A stretch of 64,000 nucleotides of DNA, from NCBI RefSeq assembly GCF_042676045.1, contig NZ_JBHTJV010000003.1:496001-560000 (forward strand), read 5' to 3'. Shown piece by piece: positions 1 to 7,074 of this stretch. A program made the position numbers and the translations under genes. The DNA is from Pseudahrensia aquimaris. Lineage in GTDB: Bacteria; Pseudomonadota; Alphaproteobacteria; Rhizobiales; Rhizobiaceae. Position 1 is the first letter of the stretch; the number at the start of each line of letters is the position of its first letter. The notes beneath the pieces are model-generated. The model was not told where the DNA came from. It did not search any database and saw nothing but the letters and a program-made list of their open reading frames with translations.

Positions 1-1
1 C

Positions 2-742
2 GGACGCTTCCCACAGACACAGGCGGAATTGCTCAAACTGCCCGGCATTGGCGACTACACATCCGCTGCCATTGCCGCAATTGCCTTTGGAGAGCGGGCC
101 TCGGTGGTGGACGGCAACATTGAGCGGGTGGCCACCCGCCAGCGCGAAATTGAAACGCCGCTGCCGGACGCCAAGAAAGACTGCCGCGCCTTCATGGGCG
201 AAGTGACGCCAGCGGACAGGCCGGGCGATTTTGTGCAGGCCATGATGGATTTGGGCGCAACAATCTGCACCCCGCGCAATCCGAGCTGTGTTTTGTGTCC
301 CGTTCGGTACGGTTGCGGCGCTGCGAAGTCCGGTCGGCAGGTGGAATTTCCTGTCAAAGCGCCCAAGAAAGCCAAACCCACACGCAAGGGCGCAGCTTTT
401 GTTGCGATGCGCGACGATGGGGCCGTTTGGCTGGTGAAGCGCGAGGATAAAGGCATGCTAGGCGGAATGGCTGGCGTGCCGACAACCGATTGGGCGGTCA
501 GCAAGGATGGCGCAACAGGAACCGGCGCCGCTCCCCTATCAGCCGATTGGAAGCCGCATGGCGTCGTGCGCCACACGTTCACGCATTTTCATCTGGAATT
601 GGAAGTCTATGCAGCACAAACCGAACCGGATGGTTCGGGGTGGTGGGTGGCCCAACAGGATTTGCATGGAGAGGCACTGCCAACGCTGATGAAAAAGGCC
701 ATCAGCTCGGTTTTGCCCGACGCGTTTAAGGCCAGAGCCTAA
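2..742 (+). CDS. mutY: A/G-specific adenine glycosylase MutY (5' end cut by window edge)
   Basis: MutY removes adenine mispaired with 8-oxoguanine in base excision repair. The reading frame is open from the first full codon of the window, so the N-terminus, including the catalytic Glu of the family, lies outside it. Visible are the helix-hairpin-helix LPGIGDYTSAAI, the catalytic Asp segment VVDGNIERV, and the [4Fe-4S] loop with spacing C-x6-C-x2-C-x5-C (nt 266-316). A C-terminal NUDIX-like 8-oxoG recognition domain follows (AAFVAMRDDGAVWLVKRE). The gene is convergent with ccrM and their stop codons overlap at 739-742. The family assignment is secure; only the start is unknown. Confidence 0.95.
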   Translation, partial: GRFPQTQAELLKLPGIGDYTSAAIAAIAFGERASVVDGNIERVATRQREIETPLPDAKKDCRAFMGEVTPADRPGDFVQAMMDLGATICTPRNPSCVLCPVRYGCGAAKSGRQVEFPVKAPKKAKPTRKGAAFVAMRDDGAVWLVKREDKGMLGGMAGVPTTDWAVSKDGATGTGAAPLSADWKPHGVVRHTFTHFHLELEVYAAQTEPDGSGWWVAQQDLHGEALPTLMKKAISSVLPDAFKARA

Positions 743-1887
743 GCGGCGGCGCCCAGTTTCTCGCGATACTGACGGCGTAAGTCGTCGATGGGCAGGAAGC
801 CATCGCCTTTATCGACATGCCAGAACGTCCAGCCGTTACAGGCGTCGAGTTCTTGCACTTTTGCGCCCATGCGGTGGATGGAGGCTGTCTCGCCGTTGCA
901 ATCAAGTGAGCCGTCGAGGCGCACTGTGGCCTGCCAGCGCTTTTTGCTGTCCTGCAGCACGTCACCGACCGCAATGTAGCCTGTCTCGATGAGCGCACCA
1001 AAAGCCACACGGGGAAGCGCCTTTTTGCCCTCTGTGACGACCAATTGTGCGATCGGCTCTGGCCTAATGCCTTCGATGCGGGCGCTGGCGGCGTCGATGT
1101 AATCCTGTTCGCGCTCGATGCCGACGAAATGACGGCCCAAACGCTTGGCGACTGCGCCGGTGGTTCCCGTGCCGAAGAATGGGTCGAGGACCACATCGCC
1201 GGGCTGGGTGGATGAAAGGAGGACTCGGTGCAGCAGGGCTTCGGGCTTTTGGGTTGGGTGAACTTTTTTGCCGTCCGCGCCCCTCAGGCGTTCGCCGCCG
1301 TTGCAGATGGGAAACACCCAATCGGAGCGCATTTGTACGTCGTCATTGGCCATTTTCATGGCGTCATAATTAAATGTGTATTGCTTGGCGTCTTGATCGC
1401 GCGAGGCCCAGATCATCGTCTCGTGGGCGTTTGTAAACCTACGACCACGAAAATTCGGCATGGGGTTAGTCTTGCGCCATACGATGTCATTCAGGATCCA
1501 GAACTGCATATCCTGCAAGATCGTGCCGACACGGAAAATGTTGTGGTAGGAGCCGATCACCCAGATCGTGCCGTTGGGTTTCAACACGCGGCGAACGGCC
1601 AACAGCCAAGCGCGGGTGAAGTCGTCATAGGCTTTGAACGTGTCGAACTGGTCCCAGTGATCGTCGCAGGCATCGACCTTGGACTGGTCGGGCCGCGAAA
1701 GATCGCCACCAAGCTGGAGGTTATAGGGCGGATCGGCAAAGACCGTGTCAACGCTGTTGGCGGGGAGCGCTTCAAGTGCGGCTACGCAATCACCTTTGAT
1801 GATGGAGTTGAGCCAAGTAGCCGACTGATCGGCGGAAGACTTCGAGCGGCGCAGTTCGGCCGCGGATACGATACGCATTGATGACAA
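739..1887 (-). CDS. ccrM: Cell-cycle DNA adenine N6-methyltransferase CcrM (GANTC-type)
   Basis: This 382-residue enzyme is expected to methylate adenine in GANTC and to couple replication state to transcription in alphaproteobacteria. Motif IV DPPY is at residues 52-55, and the SAM-binding DPFFGTGTTG is at 235-244, after the catalytic motif as in beta-class N6-MTases. The C-terminal about 100 residues (ALPRVAFGALIETGYIAVGD, then GSLDCNGE) match the RAMA-like extension typical of CcrM. No restriction partner lies nearby, which fits an orphan cell-cycle enzyme. It is divergent from the HAD gene with about 150 bp between them; that gap carries a palindromic GGTTAACC that could be a CtrA-type half-site. 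Confidence 0.96.
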   Translation of the reverse strand: MSSMRIVSAAELRRSKSSADQSATWLNSIIKGDCVAALEALPANSVDTVFADPPYNLQLGGDLSRPDQSKVDACDDHWDQFDTFKAYDDFTRAWLLAVRRVLKPNGTIWVIGSYHNIFRVGTILQDMQFWILNDIVWRKTNPMPNFRGRRFTNAHETMIWASRDQDAKQYTFNYDAMKMANDDVQMRSDWVFPICNGGERLRGADGKKVHPTQKPEALLHRVLLSSTQPGDVVLDPFFGTGTTGAVAKRLGRHFVGIEREQDYIDAASARIEGIRPEPIAQLVVTEGKKALPRVAFGALIETGYIAVGDVLQDSKKRWQATVRLDGSLDCNGETASIHRMGAKVQELDACNGWTFWHVDKGDGFLPIDDLRRQYREKLGAAA

Positions 1888-1915
1888 CCCAAACGCAAAA
1901 CAAAAATAAGGTCGC

Positions 1916-1923
1916 GGTTAACC
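1916..1923. promoter_or_regulatory. GGTTAACC palindrome in the ccrM upstream region, possible CtrA half-site
   Basis: The 8-bp palindrome GGTTAACC lies about 30 bp upstream of the ccrM start codon in the divergent ccrM/HAD gap. CtrA recognises TTAA-containing elements (TTAA-N7-TTAA) and is known to drive ccrM in Caulobacter. Here only one TTAA half is well placed, so this is a weak suggestion. Confidence 0.25.
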
Positions 1924-2036
1924 TTACCCAACAGGGTGAAGATTTGCTTAAACCGGATACGGTTCGCGCGTTGCCCTTCCCGCACAGTTTGCTTATGCAG
2001 CGCCTTTCGTCTCGCCAAACCCAGCCGGAGAACCCT

Positions 2037-2729
2037 ATGGCCGAATGCAAACTCGTGATTTTCGATTGTGATGGCACGTTGATGGATACCGAAAACATCG
2101 CAGCCGAAGTCGAGTGCGAAATGCTCAAAGAGATGGGCATCGAGATGGAGATCGGTGAATTCAACCAGCGGTTCGCGGGCACATCGTCAGGCTTTGTAAA
2201 GCAGACAATGGAGGAGGAATCGGGACGCGCCTTCCCCGATGACTACGCAGCCAAGGTGGAAACGAAAATGAACGAGAAGCTGTGGCGCGAGGCCAAAGCG
2301 GTCGAAGGCGCCCACGAACTGCTGGACGTTCTGGATTACCCACGCTGCATTTGTTCCAACGCAGGGCTGGATAAGCTGAAGATTGAATTGAGCCGTGCAG
2401 AGCTTTGGGATCGTTTCCGCCCTTATGTGTTCTCCTCAAAGGACAGCGGCGATTTCGAGCAGAAGCCAGCGCCGGATATTTTTCTACACGCCGCGAAGGA
2501 GTTTGAGGTGGAGCCAGAGCAATGCATGGTTTTGGAGGATTCAGCGGCGGGTGTTGCGGGTGCAAAGGCTGCCGGAATGCGCGTAATAGGTTTTGTCGGC
2601 GCGTCTCACGTTTTACCCGGCCATGCCGACAAGCTGACGGAAGCTGGCGCCGAGACGGTGGTGAGCCGTTTGGCCGACGTGCCAAAAACCATTGAAGCGC
2701 TAGCTCTCTGGGACGGCTTCGACGTTTAA
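2037..2729 (+). CDS. HAD-superfamily hydrolase (beta-phosphoglucomutase / phosphoglycolate phosphatase-like)
   Basis: A 230-residue HAD phosphatase. Motif I is FDCDGTLMDTEN near the N-terminus, with the nucleophilic Asp first. Motif II is the Ser/Asn region CICSNAG, motif III is the Lys in KPAPDIF, and motif IV is VLEDSAAGV. The helical cap between motifs I and II fits subclass I (GmhB/Gph/PGMB-like). The start is placed at ATG 2037, preceded by GGAG 8 nt upstream, although the frame is open further upstream. The substrate cannot be told from sequence. Its stop overlaps the end of the convergent lipoprotein gene. Confidence 0.88.
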   Translation: MAECKLVIFDCDGTLMDTENIAAEVECEMLKEMGIEMEIGEFNQRFAGTSSGFVKQTMEEESGRAFPDDYAAKVETKMNEKLWREAKAVEGAHELLDVLDYPRCICSNAGLDKLKIELSRAELWDRFRPYVFSSKDSGDFEQKPAPDIFLHAAKEFEVEPEQCMVLEDSAAGVAGAKAAGMRVIGFVGASHVLPGHADKLTEAGAETVVSRLADVPKTIEALALWDGFDV

Positions 2730-3388
2730 GGCGTGTTGTACGGACCTTCGTCAAAGCCAACAAATACGCGCACATTGGTGGCCGTTGGCGCCGGAATAAT
2801 GACCTCATTGTCGACGAACTGGAACGTAGCGTTTGAACGGCCCGCTGGAATGGTCTGCACGGGGCGATGCAATTTGGAATAAACCGTATCGCGCCCAACC
2901 GTCACCGCCACGCGAATTGGCATAGTCACATCGCCGGAGCCACCCTTCGGACCAGTGATAATACGGCCCCGCGCACCGATATTGATTTTCAGATTTTGGC
3001 CGACGTAGGCGCACTCGCGGGCCACCTGCGAAATTACAGCCTGATAGCGCAGATTGTCTTCGTCTTCTTTGTCGGCTCCTTCAGGAAACGAGCGAAGCGT
3101 TTCCGTTCCGGCACGAATGCGAACGGCAGGGCAGTATTCGCTGAGCGCATTTCGGGTGTTTTTCAGGTTTGTGCGCGCGTTCGGATTGCTTCCACTGGGC
3201 GCTGCTGCGACCTGTTCGCCAGCCGGTTGGTTCGGCTCGGCAGGCGTTGACGGCGTCGTGCTGTTGGAACCATCCGGCAAAATGCCGCTGAACACGCCAT
3301 CGGTTCCTGCCGTTTGGCAGGCCGAAAGCGCACCAAGCGCCGCCACAAACACGGCCGCGCGAAGGCCTTTTGATGTGTTGGTCGTCAT
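2726..3388 (-). CDS. Predicted lipoprotein, conserved hypothetical
   Basis: A 220-residue protein with a lipoprotein signal: a positively charged start, the hydrophobic stretch AAVFVAALGAL and the lipobox LSAC. A Pro/Ser/Thr/Asn-rich linker follows (about residues 35-75). The C-terminal domain is beta-rich with sequences such as GRIITGPKGGSGDVTMPIRV and NEVIIPAPTATNVRVFVGFD. The ATG at 3388 is preferred over an upstream in-frame ATG at 3412 because it puts the signal peptide at the N-terminus. It is probably anchored in the inner or outer membrane facing the periplasm. Function is not recognised. Confidence 0.8.
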   Translation of the reverse strand: MTTNTSKGLRAAVFVAALGALSACQTAGTDGVFSGILPDGSNSTTPSTPAEPNQPAGEQVAAAPSGSNPNARTNLKNTRNALSEYCPAVRIRAGTETLRSFPEGADKEDEDNLRYQAVISQVARECAYVGQNLKINIGARGRIITGPKGGSGDVTMPIRVAVTVGRDTVYSKLHRPVQTIPAGRSNATFQFVDNEVIIPAPTATNVRVFVGFDEGPYNTP

Positions 3389-3539
3389 CAATTCATCCGC
3401 CAAAAACCGCATATCTGCCCCGAAACCTAAACTATGGCTGTGTTGGCGGATGCCTTAGAGCAAAATTGGGGCGATTTGAAGCTTGATATTGGGTGCCTAC
3501 ACGCCTTAGTTTCCGCTCGACTTTCCCAGCACCAAAAGT

Positions 3540-4946
3540 GTGGCTCTCACCTTGAAATATATCAGCACCAGAGGCGATGCGCCGACGCTTGGATTTTGCG
3601 ATGCGGTGCTGGCTGGATTGGCCCGCGATGGCGGCCTCTACGTGCCTGAAAGCTGGCCACGACTTGATGCGGCAACCATCCGTGCGATGGCGGGCCAAAG
3701 CTACGCCGACATAGCCAAAACAGTGCTGACACCGTTTGTTGGCGGGGAGATTTCGGATCAAGATTTTCATTCGATGGTTGATGCCGCCTATGGCAACTTT
3801 GGCCACGACGCCGTTGCGCCGCTCGTGCAAACTGGCCCGAACGAATTTGTGCTAGAGCTGTTTCACGGGCCAACCATGGCATTCAAAGACGTTGCCATGC
3901 AGTTGCTGGCGCGGATCATCGACCACATTCTGGCGCAGCGCGGTGAGAAGATTTCGGTAGTCGGCGCAACGTCTGGCGACACCGGCGGCGCGGCAATTGA
4001 GGCGTTTCGCGGACGCGATCATTCCGATATTTTCATCCTGTTCCCGCACGGCAAAGTATCCGACGTGCAACGCTGGCAGATGACTGGCGTTGCCGATGCT
4101 AACGTTCATGCATTGGCGATTGAGGGCAATTTCGATGATTGCCAGGCGATCGTTAAGGCGATGTTCAATCATCACAGCTTCCGCGATAATGCCAATCTAT
4201 CCGGCGTCAATTCAATCAACTGGGGCAGGATCATGGCCCAGATCACCTATTACTTCACTGCCGCCGTATCGTTGGGCGGACCGATGCGGCCCGTCAGCTT
4301 TTGCGTACCAACGGGCAATTTTGGCGATATTTTTGCCGGTTACGTCGCCAAGCAGATGGGTCTTCCCATCGACAAACTGGTGATCGCAACAAACAGCAAT
4401 GACATTCTAGCCCGCACGTTGGAAACCGGGCGTTATGAGACGGCGGGCGTTCACGCCACCACATCGCCCAGCATGGACATTCAGGTGTCATCAAACTTTG
4501 AGCGGTTGCTGTTTCAGGCCTCGGGACGCGATGCGGATTACGTCAAAACCAGCATGAGTTCACTTTCGCAATCGGGCGCATTCAATTTGGGTGAAATGGC
4601 AACGGATGCGATAAGATCGGATTTTCTTGCGGGACGTTCTGACGAAAATGCTGTCGACCAGATGATGAAATCGATGCTGGACGACAACGCTTATCTGCTT
4701 GATCCGCATACGGCGGTTGGCGTTGATGTGGCACGGCGCTTTCCTGGAAACAGCCCAATGGTTGTGCTTGGCACGGCTCATCCGGCGAAGTTTCCAGATG
4801 CGGTGGAAGCGGCGACAGGCCTCTGGCCCGCCCTGCCCCCACGGGCCAAAGACTTGATGGCAGGCACAGAACGCTTCACAGTGTTGGCTAACGACTTGGA
4901 GACAGTCGAAAATTACATTTCACGCCACACGCGTGTGAGTGCTTAA
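3540..4946 (+). CDS. thrC: Threonine synthase
   Basis: ThrC is a PLP enzyme that converts O-phosphohomoserine to threonine; thrB at 12.6 kb in this window makes its substrate. The protein is 468 residues, the usual length for the long (class I, proteobacterial/yeast) form. It begins LKYISTRGDAPTLGF, has the PLP-binding lysine K116 in GPTMAFKDVAMQ and the phosphate-binding region SGDTGGAA. The start is a GTG at 3540. A TTG at 3552 would give the more canonical opening (M)KYISTRG, and no strong Shine-Dalgarno decides between them. The M16 peptidase gene follows 33 nt downstream in the same direction. Confidence 0.95.
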   Translation: MALTLKYISTRGDAPTLGFCDAVLAGLARDGGLYVPESWPRLDAATIRAMAGQSYADIAKTVLTPFVGGEISDQDFHSMVDAAYGNFGHDAVAPLVQTGPNEFVLELFHGPTMAFKDVAMQLLARIIDHILAQRGEKISVVGATSGDTGGAAIEAFRGRDHSDIFILFPHGKVSDVQRWQMTGVADANVHALAIEGNFDDCQAIVKAMFNHHSFRDNANLSGVNSINWGRIMAQITYYFTAAVSLGGPMRPVSFCVPTGNFGDIFAGYVAKQMGLPIDKLVIATNSNDILARTLETGRYETAGVHATTSPSMDIQVSSNFERLLFQASGRDADYVKTSMSSLSQSGAFNLGEMATDAIRSDFLAGRSDENAVDQMMKSMLDDNAYLLDPHTAVGVDVARRFPGNSPMVVLGTAHPAKFPDAVEAATGLWPALPPRAKDLMAGTERFTVLANDLETVENYISRHTRVSA

Positions 4947-4979
4947 AGCGTTTCGCTTTCCGGGGGAGGGAAAGCCCAT

Positions 4980-6311
4980 ATGAGTAAAGTTACCCGATTA
5001 AAGCCTGCTGCTCGTGTCGAGCCGTTGGCAAAGGCTGCTGGCCTTCCGCGCAACTTGGAAATCACCGAGTTGAAAAACGGCCTGACAGTCATCACAGACC
5101 GAATGGACTACCTCGAAAGTGCGGCTCTTGGCGTCTGGGTAAAAGCGGGGTCTCGCGATGAAGCTTCCCACGAACATGGCATCGCTCATGTTTTGGAACA
5201 TATGGCATTCAAAGGAACCTCCGGCCGCCGCGCTCAAGACATTGCAACGCAGATCGAGAATGTTGGCGGCGATGTGAATGCTGCAACCAGCGTCGAGACA
5301 ACGTCCTACTATGCTCGGGTGCTGAAAAACGATGTGCCTCTGGCTGTTGATATTCTGGGCGATATATTGACCGAGAGCCTGTTTGACGAGGGCGAATTGA
5401 AACGTGAGCAACACGTGATTTTGCAGGAAATCGGTGCGGCTCAAGACAGCCCTGAAGACGTGGTTTTCGATCAATTCCAATCAACTGCCTTTTCCGATCA
5501 AGCGCTTGGCCGCCCTATTATGGGCACGCCGGAGACGGTCTCCTCGTTCGCGCCCGATCACATCCGTTCCTATCTCTCCGACCACTATCACGGCCCCAAC
5601 ATGGTGCTGGCAGCGTCAGGCGCTGTCGATCACGACGAGATCGTCAAGCTGGCTGAAAAACGGCTTGAGTCATTTGGCGATACGCCCACGAAAGAACCGG
5701 AAGCGGGACACTATTCTGGCGGTGAATTCCGGCAGTCCAAAGATCTGATGGAGGCGCAGATATTGCTCGGTTTTGAAGGCCGCGCCTATCACGCCCGTGA
5801 TTTCTACGCGTCACAGGTTCTTGCCATGCTGCTCGGTGGCGGCATGTCCTCGCGCTTGTTCCAAGAAGTTCGGGAGAAGCGCGGCCTTTGCTATTCGATC
5901 TACGCTTTCCATTGGGGCTATTCCGACACCGGCACGTTTGGCATTCATGCTGCGACCGAAGAAGCGGATGTCTCCGAACTCATGCCCGTGCTGCTGGACG
6001 AATTGCGCCATGCGAGCGGCAACATCACCCAAGAAGCGCTGGATCGCGCAAGGGCGCAAATCAGCGCCGGCTTGCTGATGAGCCTTGAAAGCCCAGCCTC
6101 TCGGGCAGGACAAATTGCACGACAAATGCTGTTGTTTGGCCGCCCTGTTTCCAATGAAGAATTGATGGAACGGCTGAATGCGCTTACTATTGAGCGTCTT
6201 GGCGATCTGGCACAGCGCATGTTCACGCAAAGCGACCTCACCGTTGCAGCCATCGGCCCCATTGGAAACCTGCCTGAGCATGCCGAACTGTCCGGCATTT
6301 TGAAAGGCTGA
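4980..6311 (+). CDS. M16-family zinc peptidase (mitochondrial processing peptidase-like)
   Basis: A 443-residue M16 peptidase of the pitrilysin/MPP group. The inverted zinc motif HxxEH is seen as H70-V-L-E73-H74 within HGIAHVLEHMAFKGT, and the distal Glu ligand region is REQHVILQEI. The C-terminal half has the glycine-rich loop (LGGGMSSRLFQEVREKRGLCYSI) of the inactive M16 repeat. GGGGGAGGG is a strong ribosome binding site just before ATG 4980. Thr synthase upstream and a GNAT 8 nt downstream form a likely operon, as in other Rhizobiales. The active zinc site is intact, so this is probably a functional peptidase; its substrates are unknown. Confidence 0.92.
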   Translation: MSKVTRLKPAARVEPLAKAAGLPRNLEITELKNGLTVITDRMDYLESAALGVWVKAGSRDEASHEHGIAHVLEHMAFKGTSGRRAQDIATQIENVGGDVNAATSVETTSYYARVLKNDVPLAVDILGDILTESLFDEGELKREQHVILQEIGAAQDSPEDVVFDQFQSTAFSDQALGRPIMGTPETVSSFAPDHIRSYLSDHYHGPNMVLAASGAVDHDEIVKLAEKRLESFGDTPTKEPEAGHYSGGEFRQSKDLMEAQILLGFEGRAYHARDFYASQVLAMLLGGGMSSRLFQEVREKRGLCYSIYAFHWGYSDTGTFGIHAATEEADVSELMPVLLDELRHASGNITQEALDRARAQISAGLLMSLESPASRAGQIARQMLLFGRPVSNEELMERLNALTIERLGDLAQRMFTQSDLTVAAIGPIGNLPEHAELSGILKG

Positions 6312-6319
6312 GGACTGCG

Positions 6320-6904
6320 ATGCGCCTGCTGTCCTTTCCGCGAAAGTCTTCTGAGCAGGCGCAGCTTATCAGCCAACGCTTGACCCTGCGGCGCCCGCGC
6401 ATTGATGACTACGAACAATGGGCCAAACTGCGCCGCGAAAGCGCGGAGTTCCTTAAGCCGTTCGAGCCGAAATGGGCGCGAACGGAGCTTGCAAAAACAT
6501 CCTACCGGGCGCGGTTGGCACAGCAGGAAGCGGACATCGTTTCAGGGCGTGGCTACCATTGGTTTTTGTTTTCAATTGAAAACGGGGCGCTGTTGGGCGG
6601 CCTGTCTCTCACCAACATTCGCCGCGGCATCATCGAAAGTGGCACGCTAGGTTATTGGATGGGCGAGGCTTACGCGGGGCAGCATTTCATGCGCGAGGCG
6701 GTTTCCACAGTCTCTGACTACGCATTCGATACTCTGGGGCTGCATCGGCTGGAAGCTGCGACCGTCTTGAACAATGTTGCCTCTCAAAAATTGCTCTCCG
6801 CCTGTGGTTTCCAGCGCGAAGGCGAGGCGCGAGCGTATTTGAAGATTAACGGGGCGTGGCGCGATCATGTGCTTTTTGCCCGCGTCAACCCGCAAGACGA
6901 TTGA
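6320..6904 (+). CDS. GNAT N-acetyltransferase, RimJ/RimL type
   Basis: A 194-residue acetyltransferase with the RimJ/RimL layout: ISQRLTLRRPRIDDYEQW at the N-terminus, LGYWMGEAYAGQHFMREAV (acetyl-CoA pyrophosphate loop region) in the middle, and LEAATVLNNVASQKLLSACGFQREG near the C-terminus. The family acetylates N-terminal amino groups of ribosomal proteins or small molecules. The real target cannot be read here. It starts 8 nt after the M16 peptidase stop and is probably cotranscribed with it. Confidence 0.88.
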   Translation: MRLLSFPRKSSEQAQLISQRLTLRRPRIDDYEQWAKLRRESAEFLKPFEPKWARTELAKTSYRARLAQQEADIVSGRGYHWFLFSIENGALLGGLSLTNIRRGIIESGTLGYWMGEAYAGQHFMREAVSTVSDYAFDTLGLHRLEAATVLNNVASQKLLSACGFQREGEARAYLKINGAWRDHVLFARVNPQDD

Positions 6905-7074
6905 ACCACCCTGTCAAATCACGCTGCCTCCCTCAAACGGCCATGATTGATGCGTTTTCTGACAAACCTTAATACGGGTGCAAAAACGCGCTGCACGAGT
7001 GGCTTTGAAGCGTTTACCTAAAGGCCCAAACAACGTATCAACACGCGATATTTTCACGGGCGGCATTCCGGCTT

